From positions 33,534,932 through 33,598,931 of the forward strand of contig NC_132892.1 in the NCBI RefSeq assembly GCF_030463535.1: a DNA stretch of 64,000 nucleotides. Reading direction: 5' to 3'. The notes beneath the pieces are model-generated. The model was not told where the DNA came from and ran no database searches. It saw only the letters and a list, made by a program, of their open reading frames with translations. Below, in pieces: positions 12,401 through 23,384 of the stretch (positions within the stretch are counted from its first letter, which is position 1; every line of letters starts with the position of its first letter). Made by a program: the position numbers and the translations under genes. This DNA comes from Salminus brasiliensis. Lineage: Eukaryota > Chordata > Actinopteri > Characiformes > Bryconidae.

Positions 12401-13880
12401 AGCTCACTTTCTGAAATGTCCTATTTTGTCCCCATCAAGTTTTCTGAAAGCTAAGTAATGACTCTGGACACTGTTGGCTTATATTACTTATATAAGGTCA
12501 GTAATGTTAATTTGGTTCTAGCCAAAATAATTAATTAAATAACTAATGATTGTAGATTCTAGAATCTTTCAATCATTCAATTTCAATCATTCATTGAAAG
12601 TCAGATAATTCATTCATTGCTCATTCATTGTTTTTTTTTTTTCTAAAATCAAGGGAATTCAAAAGAGCTGATCCTGCTTTTTTGGGAGTAACTGTCTCTA
12701 CTGTCCAGATTAAATTTTGGAGGATTGAAAATTGAGACAGAGGACAGAGCATTGCTGTGAGGATTGATTCAGCAACAAGAGCAATAAGGAGATCAGGATG
12801 TTGGATGCTCCCCAACTCATCCCAAAAGTACTGGATGGAGCACCATCATCATTCCAGAGAACACAGTTCTTCCACTTCTCCACAGCTCAATGCTGGGGCT
12901 ATGTACCTCTCTAGCCCACGCCTGACATTAGGCATGGTGCCAACAGATTCATGTCCATATCATGTGTCAGCAATGAAATGCATTCATTAATGCATTCATT
13001 AGAAAATGTGTCCACAAACTTTTGGACATAGATTGCCGATATCATACTTTCCAATTGTGGTACAATGATACTGAGGATCATATTTGTTATAGATTTGTTA
13101 TTTGAGTTGATATCTTGTTCCAAAAGATGCTATATTTTCATGCAATAAGTATCAGGATGTCCATGTATTTCTGGCTGTGCTATTACATAATATTACCAAC
13201 TGTCTCAAAGGATCTGTTCACAAATTAACAGCAACACATATAGCTTTTCACATAGGAAATTCCCATGGGACTGATTCTGGCCTTAGTTTGGGGAGGGGCT
13301 CATTATCACTGTTTAATTCCATAAGAATTCATCATCTGTTTATTGCTTTACATAAGATAAGATAAGATTAGATTAGTTTAGATTAGATAAGATAAGACAA
13401 GATAATCCTTTGTTAGTCTCACAGTGGGGAAATTCTCAGTGTCACAGCAGAAAGGGATAGCAAAACACTCAGTTACTAAAAAAAAATACATTATTTGCTT
13501 TGGGTACAAACACTCTGGAGTCATGACATTCCACCACAGAGTAACACCCACGAACAAGGAGCCGTTCTCATTGGAGCCAAACAGGTGATAAGCCGAAGTA
13601 GTCATGTGACAAAATGAACCAATCACGCAATATCGCGTGCTGGTCATGTGATTTTCTGTTAAAACCTGTTAACCACCATGTTTCAAAGGTGCCAAAAAAA
13701 AAACCTCTATCACTATATTCAATTTCCTGTTATTTAACTTAAAATTGTCACTTCTTTGGTGTATGTTCTAAAATGTATATGGTAGTACTCACAGAGTAGT
13801 AGCAGTATTCACTAACCTGGTGTTAGCAGAGTGCAAACGAAGAGAAGCTGAGACAGAAGGGACATCATCCTGACTAACAT
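6403..13880 (-). CDS. CD22-like receptor: signal peptide, five C2 Ig domains, TM, tyrosine tail
   Basis: Exons, 5' to 3' on the minus strand: signal peptide 13880-13817 (MLVRMMSLLSQLLFVC...), Ig1 11724-11476, Ig2 11375-11118, Ig3 10511-10248, Ig4 9877-9620, Ig5 9004-8741, membrane 8610-8504, tail 8220-8152, 6854-6666 and 6546-6403. All splice sites are GT-AG and phases agree, giving 621 codons. Ig2-Ig5 open with a (Y/D)(P/R)PK motif followed by VEGSSVTLTCSS-ANPP, typical of fish CD22/sialoadhesin-like C2 domains. The membrane segment is FFMIVGLACGGAVTIFCIVS with no charged residue. The tail has seven tyrosines, including DYTSPDY, LYVDM, YLIP, YVAI and the ITIM-type SEYENV. Family knowledge points to an inhibitory leukocyte or B-cell surface receptor. 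There is no V-set exon between the signal exon and Ig1, so sialic-acid binding is doubtful. AATAAA repeats follow the stop at about 6385-6400. Confidence 0.88.
7376..7610 (+). repeat. Dispersed retroelement-like repeat
   Basis: It begins 'gtcaagtcaaatttatttg' and continues with 'tatagcgctttttataac', wording found at the ends of many fish retroelements, then a GC-richer body ending near 'cccgtcctcctctggtc'. It lies inside an intron of the CD22-like gene. The open frame read on the minus strand is incidental. Confidence 0.5.
7822..7875 (-). repeat. LINE 3'-tail fragment
   Basis: The phrase 'agtcccacagtggggaaatt' following 'gataatcc' is repeated at 13380-13440 and, on the other strand, at 59277-59332. 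It looks like the 3' end of a fish non-LTR retroelement inserted in reverse. Confidence 0.5.
8617..11375 (-). repeat. Tandem duplication of a two-Ig-exon cassette (~1.5 kb)
   Basis: Sequence from 8617 ('aatcagaaacataagccgta' onward) through 9890 recurs from about 10123 to 11375, offset by 1.50 kb. The intron between the two Ig exons and the 100 bases flanking the proximal exon are also nearly identical. Each unit carries one 'CKCFNKHGHQYSKAV' Ig exon and one 'CEAWNKLGRQNASAVVF' Ig exon. Ig4-Ig5 are therefore a recent copy of Ig2-Ig3. Confidence 0.9.
12651..13030 (-). mobile_element. CACTATAT-family element, copy 2 (reverse)
   Basis: This is a degraded copy in the first long intron of the CD22-like gene. 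It has 'ggatgttggatgctccccaa', 'gaacacagttcttccact' and 'tctagcccacgcctgacatt', ending with 'tgtccacaaacttttggaca'. It occupies part of the interval where a V-set exon would be expected. Confidence 0.6.
13360..13440 (-). repeat. GATAA-rich tract and LINE 3'-tail
   Basis: A run of 'ataagataagattagatta' is joined to 'gttagtctcacagtgggg'. It is the tail of a retroelement inserted in reverse, as at 7822. Confidence 0.55.
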
Positions 13881-13935
13881 CCAACCAGTCTGAATGTAAC
13901 TCAAAGCTATCACTTTAAAAAAAAAAAAACAACAA

Positions 13936-14460
13936 CATTAGAATAGTGAAAAATAAACATTAAATCAGTGGTAAGTGAGAGTATCTACTAAAATTCTATA
14001 TAACATTAGAATAAACCCAAATAAACAAAGTTGATGGTCAAGGAAAGTGTGCACCTGTAATTAACTCTATATAACATTAGAATAAACCCAAATAAACATA
14101 AAGTCAGTGGTCAGTGAGAGTGTGTACTTGGAATTAACTCTATATAACATTAGAATAAACCTAAATAAACATAAAGTCAGTGGTCAGTGAGAGTGTCTAC
14201 CTGTAATTAACTCTATATAACATTAGAATAAACCTAAATAAACATAAAGTCAGTGGTCAGTGAGAGTGTCTACCTGTAATTAACTCTATATAACATTAGA
14301 AAAACCCAAATAAACATAAAGTCAGTGGTCAGTGAGAGTGTCTACCTGTAATTAACTCTATATAACATTAGAAAACCCCAAATAAACATAAACTCAGTGG
14401 TCAGTGAGAGTGTCTACCTGTAATTAACTCTATATAACATTACAATAAACCCAAATTAAC
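13936..14460. repeat. 73-base minisatellite, about seven copies
   Basis: Units starting 'aacattagaataaaccc' recur with a period of 73 bases (for example at 14073 and 14146). Each contains 'gtcagtggtcagtgagagtg', followed by 'tacctgtaattaactctat'. The outermost copies are the most diverged. The array lies in the probable 5'-UTR intron of the CD22-like gene, right upstream of its signal-peptide exon. Confidence 0.9.
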
Positions 14461-14704
14461 ATTAGAATACAAAAAAAATTATAACATTAGAATTCATTTG
14501 TGGGGCTCTGTACACTCCCAGCTAAAAGTGGATGCCACACTATGGCCTCATGGACTCTCCGGCGTCTTCTGCACCAGCCCATGTCAGTGAAATTGGTTGA
14601 AAGACTTTTGGGTTTTGCCAATGTATATTTATATTTATTTTGTAGTCATAATTTGTACTGAAATCATTTTTTAAAAAAAGACATAATAATTGTCGGACTC
14701 TTAC

Positions 14705-14780
14705 CTTTTTTCATAACATGCCAGCTGACAGATGAACCAAGAACTCAACTCAGGATGTGGTTTGTGTGCCTAATATACCA
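14705..14780 (-). promoter_or_regulatory. Probable 5' non-coding exon and TATA-like promoter of the CD22-like gene
   Basis: On the minus strand the bases just above 14705 read into a good splice donor (AAAAAAG then gtaagag). The signal exon has a matching acceptor (poly-T then aaag) just upstream of its ATG at 13880. A TATA-like word TATATTA lies at 14777-14771, about 25-30 bases before a likely start of transcription near 14745. This is inference from sequence only. Confidence 0.4.
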
Positions 14781-14989
14781 GGGGGGCTGAGTTTACACAT
14801 CTTCCGTATCAGTGTGATCTGAGCATTGGTGTCACTTCAGGTGTCAAAATCATGAACATGCACATGAACACATGGTCAGGGATAGGGTTATACTAGGTGG
14901 TTTGCCCAGGACAAGGCTTAGCCGTTGCACTTGGGTTGTGCTGACCCTGGCGAATTCCCCATGTGCGTGAATCTCGACTGCATCATTTC

Positions 14990-15135
14990 TGGTAGAAGGG
15001 CAGCGGTGGTTAGAGCACAGGGCTTGGCGGCCTGCCACTGTTTGGTTCTTGAGCAAGGCCCTTTATCTTTCCTACTCCCTGGGCGCTGAAGTGATGCCTG
15101 CTCACCACTCTGGGCATGTGTGCCCACTGTCCCTG
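14990..15135 (+). mobile_element. SINE fragment (same family as 32953-33243)
   Basis: The words 'cagcggtggttagagcac', 'cctgccactg', 'cttgagcaaggccc' and 'ctccctgggcgctg' match, in order, the fuller SINE at 32953-33243. Confidence 0.7.
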
Positions 15136-15768
15136 TGTGTGTTTGATCACTATGTGTGTATTCTTGTCTTGTATTGGGTTTTCAATTATTTAAAATGCCA
15201 GAATGAATGACCTTTTTATTAGGCCACTAACTTAATAACATAAGTGGGTGCTTTATCATTTTGACTTTGTTATTTTAAAATAAAAAACTCCAAAAACTCT
15301 TTAAAACCCAACCTTTTTTTTTTTAAAGGTTAAAATCCCAGGGTTGGAAAAAAAAAAGTTGATGCTGACTTATTTTTTTGCTGACGAGTACCAGATTGTT
15401 ATCAAAACGTCACACATTGACACACACACACACAAACACTTCAAGGCAGGAAGTAGCCAAAAGGCCCTTGGTTACCTGGCAACAAACCATTGGTTAATGT
15501 CATGTCCATGCTGTCTTCACCAGTTACAGGAAACAAGAGCACATATTAATTCCTACATCAACCAACCCCTCTAGTTGTGATGTCTAAAGAAACCATAAAT
15601 ACATTCAAAAGTAATGAAAAACATGTTGCATGGTTATAGATGAGAAATATGGACTAAAACCTAGGCTGTTTCTAAATAAACTGTCTACTGCAGTAGCTTG
15701 GGGTTTACTCAAAGAATGTCCTTTAAAACAATCTCTTTATGGCAACACATGAAGAAAGCAAACTTACA

Positions 15769-15947
15769 CTATATGGACAAAATGTCTTTTCTGAAATTAA
15801 GGGGATTCAGAAAAGAGGGATTAAAAAGACTAGAGTAGCTCTGTGTACATTTGCACATCTGTGTTAGCAATAAGTGCAACTAAAAGTAGGCAAACGCATT
15901 CATTAGAAGGAGTGTCCACAAACATTTGGGTATATAGGGTATCGCCT
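15769..15947 (-). mobile_element. CACTATAT-family element, internally deleted
   Basis: It has both ends ('actatatggacaaaatgtc' and 'tgtccacaaacatttgggta') but only ~180 bases in total, so the centre is lost. Confidence 0.6.
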
Positions 15948-16500
15948 TTCAAATAATATTTTTCAAAATATCTCTTGTAACCAAAACGTCAGAGCCAACT
16001 TTATATTAAGTATATGCAGAAATGTGTAAGAAATGTCTAAAAGTCATAGTGGTGTCTCCTTAGCATCGTTCTACACGTTAAAAATTATTATTATTTTTAA
16101 TGTGTAATATTTTTTTTATGTTATTGTTTGATGTTAAGTGAAACTAATAAATGTTTGTAAAAATGTTAGTTGTCTTTTTTATGAGCTGTTCATGCATGAT
16201 CAATGAGGTTTCTTTACCTTAGCTTGCTATGAAGTTATAATGTTTGTCTTACTGGAGGATCCATTGTAGTGGTCACCCATTTTGGGATTCTCTTGTCTTT
16301 TCTTAATGTTTGACATGTTATTTTAGGTAAAGCGTTGTATTTATTTAGTTGTAAGTATTGTTGAGTGTGTTTGGTTGTGGGTGTTCCTTTCAAATAAAGA
16401 CAAAATAATATTTTTTCAAAATATCTTTTAACCAAATATCTCGTAACCAGAGCGTCAGAGCTTTATAATAAGTAAAATTAATATTAGTGTAGCTACACAA

Positions 16501-16855
16501 TACCAGTCCATATAATAACAGTGTAACTACTACTAATCCTAGTGTCTGTTACATGTGTCTGGTGCATTACAGAAGAACTGTCTGTGTAATTACACATGTG
16601 TATCACCTACAATTTTACAATTTTGTGTTTATACAAGTGGAAAAATATCATCATATTCCAAGTATATAATCACATTAGAGAGACTGTGCTGTCACAGCTA
16701 CTGCGATACAGTTGTGAAATTACATGAGTCCGAATTAGAGATAAAGCTGTACTACTGTAATCCATTTGTAACAGTAAATATATCAGCAGTAGTTAGATTG
16801 TAATTGCATGAATTATTAATGTGTAACTAAACAGTTATTACACAGTTAAAAACTT
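16501..16855 (+). repeat. Dispersed repeat, first of two near-identical copies
   Basis: The sequence from 'accagtccatataataaca' to 'cacagttaaaaacttt' recurs at 17726-18088 with few changes. Both copies are rich in GTAATTACA-like palindromic words. A more distant relative lies near 38565-38655. This is probably a non-autonomous element. Confidence 0.8.
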
Positions 16856-16914
16856 TTCATATAGGAAAAAGGATCAAATGTTATTAAAATCATAAAATCT
16901 ATCAAAGCCATCTG

Positions 16915-17100
16915 TCTCTGTGTATAGAGTGTGTATAGTGTGTGAATAGTGTGTATATAGTGTATGTATAGTGTATGTATAGTGTATAGTGTGTGTATAG
17001 TGAATAGATAGTGTATATATTGTATGTACAGTGTGTAAAGTGTATGTATAGAGTGTTATTGTACAGGTTGTGTATAGTGTATGTATAGTGATTGTATGCA
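16915..17100. repeat. (GTATA)-type low-complexity tract
   Basis: Irregular repeats of 'tagtgtatgtatagtgt' fill the tract. The long open frame on the minus strand is an artefact of this composition. Confidence 0.85.
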
Positions 17101-17725
17101 CATATAGTCTAAAATTGTGTATATATTCTGTATTAATATTTTGTATTTATCTGTATTTTACTACAGCAAGGGACTATTTACCTTTAAACCTGTCTGTTGT
17201 GATGTGACAACAAATCTGCTTTGATTAGATTTGACAAACACAGCAGCAGGCCAACAAATCACTGTTAAAAACACATATACCTGTATCTCCAAAATGAAAA
17301 TGTTACAGGACAAATCTCAAATTTTAATAGCAATATAAATAAGAAACAGATTTTATTCCCATTGTTCTCTATTTTACTCCTTTTCAGAGAAATCCATGAA
17401 GAGATTAAAGGAACTCATAACACTTCAAAGAAATCTCATCACCTATCCAGTCAAAGTGGTCAATGACAGAAAGAGAGTTTTAGGATGTGATACCTTGTGT
17501 TTACTTCTTTCTTCCTCTTTCTTGGCACAGATACAATGTCTCATGAAAGCAAAGCCCAAGGTAACCCAAACCTCTCCAAATCCTTTGGGGTCAGATTATT
17601 ATAACAGAAATATAACACTGAAGTGACTCTCTAATTTTACAGGTTAAGTATAATGTTAAAAAGTATAATGTTAGTATGTTAGTAGGTATGTGGTGCTCTT
17701 TCTAGGAAATTTCAAAAAATCTCAA

Positions 17726-18088
17726 TACCAGTCCATATAATAACAGTGTAACTACTACTACTCCTAGTGTCTGTTACATGTGTCCGTGCATTACAGAAGA
17801 ACTGTTTGTGTAATTACACATGTGTATCAACTACAATTTTACAATTTTGTGTTTATACAAGTGGAAAAACATCATCATACTCATCATATTCCAAGTATAT
17901 AATCACATTAGAGAGACTGTGCTGTCACAGCTACTGCGATACAGTTGTGAAATTACATGAGTCCGAATTAGAGATAAAGCTGTACTACTGTAATTCATTT
18001 GTAACAGTATATCAGCAGTAGTTAGATTGTAATTGCATGAATTATTAATGTGTAACTAAACAGTTATTACACAGTTAAAAACTTTTGT
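17726..18088 (+). repeat. Dispersed repeat, second copy
   Basis: Near-identical to 16501-16855, with a small in-frame-looking insertion 'tactcatca'. It ends about 275 bases before the start codon of receptor A, so it may sit in or near its promoter. Confidence 0.8.
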
Positions 18089-20461
18089 CTAGTCCCAATG
18101 CTGTTTCTGTTTAGGCCACAGTGTGTTCTATTAGACAATGACCTAGTGCTAGGTTGTGGAAATGACCCGAATTGCTGATGTTTGAATGTAGGGGACATAA
18201 TATTGACAACTCACTATCTGAAGAGGCCACTGTGTGCTCACACTGGTGTGATTTCTTGTCAGTAGAGAGTGAAAATGGGAAGCAGACCTCAGACCTGTAC
18301 AAATACATGTACATAAACATCTGTCTTTCTTATCAGAGTGGAAACATCAAGCCACCAGAGCAATGCAAGTCTACTTCTGCGTCACAATGTTCCTGTTATC
18401 AGGTATGGATCAACTTTACAAATGCAAACTAGCGACAGCAGTATTATATATGTATGCCATGCTTCATAATTTAGACCCGATAGTATGCTCTTTCGAAAGA
18501 CACTACTGATGTTTGAGAACAATATAGATGATAAATGACTCACCCAGTTAAAGATCAACCCTCATTAACATTTCAGCATGCTGTGTTCATGTTTAGTGGC
18601 AGAGATCTGCTATTCCGCAGACTACACTGAGTTAGTCGGATATTAGGGACAGAGTGCCAGAATCGACTGTCATTACCCTCCAGACAATGAGGATAGGGGC
18701 AAGTATTTCTGCCGACTCCAAGGCTTTTCCTGTGAGGACCTCATTCGCACAACTACTCAAGACGCCTGGGTTAAACTAGGACGCATTGCTTTGCTCGATG
18801 ACACCAGAGCTCGCATTTTTACCATTAAAATCTCCAACCTGAGCCTGGATGATACGGGGAAGTACTGGTGTGGTGTAGATGTCAGCATGCTTCCAGATAT
18901 CAACACCGAAGTGCGAATCTTTGTCAAAGGCAGTGAGTACTTAGATCTGAGGTCCACACTTAATGTTCCTACGTGTTTTTACTTTTTCTGAGGGTGTTAA
19001 AGGAATGTCATATGGTTCATGCCGTAGTAGACCCACTTCTGGTCCCATAAGGAACCACAGGACTTATTCACAAACTGTTATTAAGAAGAAATTTTTTCCT
19101 AAAACCCACTGATGCACCAAGAATCTCACAAAGATTCTGACTTTTCTCGTAGAAAGATATCGGTGAAAAAGACTCCAGGTTTGTTATCAAGACATGTGAA
19201 TGCAAAGAACCTTTAAATAGATAAAGAATCTTTACATCTAGAGACCTTTAAAAGGTTCTTCACACACAACCATTTGAAGGATTTTTATTTTTAAGAGTAT
19301 AGAGAATAGGCTTGTTTTTAAGGCAAATAACATTTGCATGGATAATCATTGGCTCATTAACAATTTCAGGAACCACCAGGGTGTCTCCAATCCTTAATTA
19401 CACACTTCTATACCTTGTTAATTAGTGAGCTTGTTTGCATTGCAGTAGCTGTTGTTATGGCATAATAGGCCTTATAGTGTATATAGTTTAAATTCTAAGT
19501 AGTTACAAAAACTGTGCACTGTTTTTAGTTTGTGTTTAGGGAATATATTGTGGTTTTAAGCCTTTTTTGTTTCCCTTTGGCATTTTTAGTTGTAGGAGTG
19601 AATCACAATAGGATTTTGGTTGTGGTGTTTTTGAGTATGACCCTGGGATGTGGTACATTACACATATGCATACATACATACATACAGTATATCTACATTG
19701 TTGGAGTATGGTTTAATATCTTAATACAAATGTTCCACTTACATGTAAGTAAAAAATATAAAATATAAAATATTTCCTTTATATTATAATGTAAATCAGT
19801 GCACAGTGGCCTGGTCCTCCTCAAGCAGAATTATAGCTAGAGTTTAAGACTGAATAGAATTAAAGAAATAAGACTACTCACTTTTCTTTTACTGACAGAA
19901 CATGCAAGGCAAGTCATTGTAAAGGGAGAAACTCCGGTGGTTGAAGGTAAGCTTTAGTTTTGCACTATAACACAATCTCCTCTCCTTAAATTTAAATTAT
20001 AGGAAATTAAGCTTTAATGCTTGATTTATCTTCATATTATAGTGGAAAACAGTACGAGTCCTGTTACAATGCGGAAAACTGTGGACATCAGCAGTCCTGC
20101 TGTGAGAGAAAAACGTACGTACTCACACACACCTGCAGTCTATATGTTATGTGTGTATATACAAGTATTTTCCCATTCCCACTTACTTTTATTTTTGCAT
20201 ATTGTTCAAATTGAAACGTTCAGGATCAACTGATTTAATCAAAATCTATATCATATATATAGACCTATGCCAAGCCAAATCTCTAACAAGCTCAAGGTCA
20301 GAGATCTTTGTAAAAGTCATCTGAGAGCTCAAATATTTTGGGGTGTCCAAATGTTTGCCTGGTTCCCCTTCTTCAGTCTAAAATTGTACAAAAATAATAC
20401 ATTAGTTTTGGTTAAAGTGTTACAAAAACTATATTCACTCACTTGTGTCATGGCGTGCTAG

Positions 20462-21060
20462 GCCAGACCAAGTTGGGATGAACAAGATGGATTCAAAGCA
20501 AGCAGATTTATTAACAAGAACAGATAACAAGAAGCGGCAAGTGAGGCAAAATGCAGCAAACAGTGACTAAGAGTAATAAACAAAACTCAAACTTAACAAA
20601 CAAGATGGCGAACAGAACAGAACCTGGGACTGGGAGGAGTTGGGAGCTAAGCAGGAACCAAAATGGGGCTAGAAAGAAACCCTACAGGCAGTGCCTGGGT
20701 GATAGGGGGGGTTTAACGAAAACAAAAACCTGAGCTACGCTCGATAACAAAACAAGGAGGGCTGGGGAACCAGCCGTTAGACCAAACCTGGAACTCCGAG
20801 GCTCCTTAAATATCTCCCAGTCCCAGGTGTAACTCACACAAAACCACAAACGAACAGAACCAAACACACATGAATGTTAATGAACAAGAACCGATACGAT
20901 GAACCAAACACATGAACGGAAACGAGGCGGAAGTCCTTATTTGGGCCTGTGGGTGGTGGCTTGGAATCGTCCCGGGGGAGGACGCAATACAGAGGGGCTG
21001 ATAACTTATACACAGTAACAGATACTGAATATATATCAGTGGTACTGCTGCCATCACTCA
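20462..21060 (-). mobile_element. Probable retroelement remnant in an intron of receptor A
   Basis: This GC-richer insert is unlike its surroundings (for example 'aagatggcgaacagaacag', 'gaatcgtcccgggggagg'). It starts near 'ggccagaccaagttgg' and ends near 'gacgcaatacagaggggc'. The composition shift and lack of coding fit an LTR or other retroelement remnant. The class is not certain. Confidence 0.35.
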
Positions 21061-21139
21061 AAAACTTCATATCTTCAAAACTTTACAGGTAGAGGAAGAA
21101 CTCGTCTTCCAATTAAGGTCAATGTATATATATATATAT

Positions 21140-21715
21140 AGGAATGTCCTGGTCCAATCCAGTCATCAGGGCCAGGGATATTATAATCAGATCAGATATC
21201 AGCTCTTTATTTTAACAATGGTGTTCATAGTGCCATCTGGTGTCCTCAAGGTGAATATCATATTATAAAACTCTCACTGAAATGCTCTGTTTTACCAGCG
21301 GGAGAACCGGAGAAGCACTCGCTCCCCTTTCTCTGTTTCTGAACCAGCACTTAAGAACCCATTCAAATCCGAGTGGAGGCTAACGCTAATGCTAATACAC
21401 ACACACTATAGAACCCCAAATCACACACAAAGCACATTCCACAACCACAGATACCAGTCCAGAGTGTGTACCACAACACACACACACACACCTGACTATA
21501 GTGTTTAAAGGAGCTGGGAGTTGATTGGTCAGGGAGGAGAGTCAGACTGGATTATGAGATATTAAACACTAAATAACAGTCATTTTTAGAAAAGTCTCAA
21601 CTAAACTAAACCCAATCAGGTATCGTATCGGTTGGTACTCAGCTTTAAGAGACTCAAACTGGATCACGGGGCAAGACAACCTGACTGGGACATCCCTGAA
21701 ATCCCTAAATGACAC
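21140..21715. repeat. Dispersed repeat in the same intron
   Basis: It contains 'tccagtcatcagggccaggg', 'agtgccatctggtgtcctc', a short CACA tract and 'ggtatcgtatcggttggta'. The wording and base composition differ from the intron around it. It is probably an old transposable element of unknown class. Confidence 0.35.
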
Positions 21716-22087
21716 GTTGTTGATGCTTTAAGTCTAAATATGTGAACAAATCCTCTACAGAAAAAACATAATTATGGCATTTTTGTACAAATGTCACTGT
21801 ACATAATGATTAAATGTGTTCTGGGCATTGTTGAGATACTTAAGTAACACAAAATCACTCAGATCAGTCTGTGAGTTTTTCAGCTGTGTGTCAGCTGTGC
21901 ATGTGAAGGCCAGTCTCGGTTCTGTTTTTCTGCAGAATCTCACTTCAGGTTCTTGACTGTGATAACTTTGGCATGTCTGGGAATGCTGTTGTTCGTGTGT
22001 GTATTCAGTCTAGTTCAGTTACTTAAACGGATCAACAGCTGCAACCTATCTGGTAGGTGTGAACACACACACACACAATTCTATTTA

Positions 22088-22145
22088 TTTACATTTACAT
22101 TTAAGGCATTAAGGAGACGCTCTTCTCCAGAGTGACTTACAAAAG
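22088..22145 (-). mobile_element. SINE tail fragment
   Basis: 'aaggagacgctcttctccag' followed by 'agtgacttacaaaagtgc' is the reverse complement of the widespread SINE tail that is also present at 51118-51155 (gtaagtcgctctggataaga). Confidence 0.65.
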
Positions 22146-22730
22146 TGCTTTGCTATTTACCCAAGAAAAACCTCAGCTAGTTTAAATAGACACAAATTCA
22201 AAAATACCTCAAAGTTTAGACACTAATACCTCTAATTTTAGACATTATTCCAACTAAGGAATCTAGGTCTCCTGTTATGCCAAAATAAAACAGCTTGTTT
22301 TGATTACTCTAATAAGAGCAGTAGCATGATCTCCGACAGCAGCGGACAGTAGAGGGCAACCCTTCTTCTCCAAAGCATTGAACTAACTGATGTTTTCCTC
22401 TACAGTGTCTGCGTCCTACAAGATCAGAGAAAAAACAAGTTCGGGACACACAGAGGTAATGTTGAGGAGAATCCAGGCTGTTAAAAAGTATGATATAAAT
22501 GATGAAGCTAGTGGTGTTGACCATGCTAATGAGTGAGAGAGGTCATAAACATCTGATAGGTGAATCTTCCTTGCTCCTATCAGCTACTATCTGCACACCT
22601 GTAGTGGTACATGTGAACTAATCCTGTACACTGCAGTTTTTTGTATACACAATGTATCTAATGTACACTATATGTCCATTGTGCACCCTTGTCTTGAACA
22701 CACATATTCCGCTGCTCAGAGATGGCTTTG

Positions 22731-22733
<3 letters not shown>

Positions 22734-22776
<43 letters not shown>

Positions 22777-22783
22777 TATTACC
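22734..22783. repeat. (ATT)n microsatellite
   Basis: About 16 ATT units in the last intron of receptor A. Confidence 0.95.
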
Positions 22784-22942
22784 TCCTGTTCAGTTGCATA
22801 GCATAATGTTTCACTTTCACTTTTAACAGCTCATCTCTATATTGCCCATTGTTAATTATACTCTACTATATGATGTATGTGTGTATATACTGCAATCTCA
22901 GATTTATATATTAAGTATTTATAGTATAGTATAGTTTCTACT

Positions 22943-23022
22943 TTTAAAATGTACTAATTTAAAGAATGAAACTCTCACTTCCTATGTGAGAATGTAAGCC
23001 TGGTTTCACTCAGGTTACCTTC
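22943..23022 (+). pseudogene. Decayed duplicate of the last tail exon of receptor A
   Basis: The stretch 'ttttaaaatgtactaattt' ... 'tatgtgagaatgtaagcctg' ... 'tcactcaggttacc' matches the intron end and start of the functional exon at 23521-23605 (tatgtgaggatgaagcctgg). In this copy the codons after Tyr-Val-Arg-Met become TAA, and the splice acceptor has been lost. It is a relic of a local exon duplication. Confidence 0.75.
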
Positions 23023-23153
23023 CCTCCAGTTCTATTAAATGTGTCAGTTTCCAGGCACTGACCTGACTTTTAAGCACAGTCTAAATATTTGAGGGCATGA
23101 TGGATGAGGGATGGCATCATTTACCATATTTGATATGTATTTGAGTTTGTCAG

Positions 23154-23384
23154 GCTTCATTCACCAAAATAAATTTCTTTTTAAAACCTATTTATACAGT
23201 TTTCACAAACATTCATATCCACCAGTATTTTCTTATTTGGGAATTGTTCAGTTTAGAAGGACAGTTGAATCCATTATAAGAGCAGTGAACAATTCTTCAC
23301 TTTTAAAAACACATCATGAGAAACACTTTTCTCAAGAACTTATTCTTGGGAATTCTTGGTGACATTTTGGTGAATGAGGCCCAA
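23154..23384. mobile_element. MITE-like element with 'cttcattcaccaa' inverted ends
   Basis: The left end 'ggcttcattcaccaaa' and right end 'tttggtgaatgaggccc' are inverted repeats 230 bases apart. A diverged relative with the same right end and the internal phrase 'gttttcttatttggg' occurs at about 43780-43950. Confidence 0.7.

Larger units (their letters stand above)
14781..18362. other. Intergenic stretch between the minus-strand and plus-strand genes
   Basis: No convincing gene is seen. It contains a SINE fragment (14990-15135), a short CACTATAT-family remnant (15769-15947), two copies of a ~360-base repeat (16501-16855 and 17726-18088) and a GTATA-type low-complexity tract (16915-17100). 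The CD22-like gene and receptor A point away from each other across it. Confidence 0.55.

Noticed and set aside
13936-14460. CRISPR-like array
   Set aside because: The whole 73-base unit repeats without unique spacers, and the DNA is vertebrate. It is a minisatellite.
16874-17101. Open frame made of Tyr-Thr-His-Thr repeats on the minus strand
   Set aside because: It is read from a GTATA-type low-complexity tract.
17396-17626. Short open frame with an acceptor-like and donor-like site around 17530-17562
   Set aside because: The translation matches no exon of the array and lies between two copies of a repeat, so it is probably chance.
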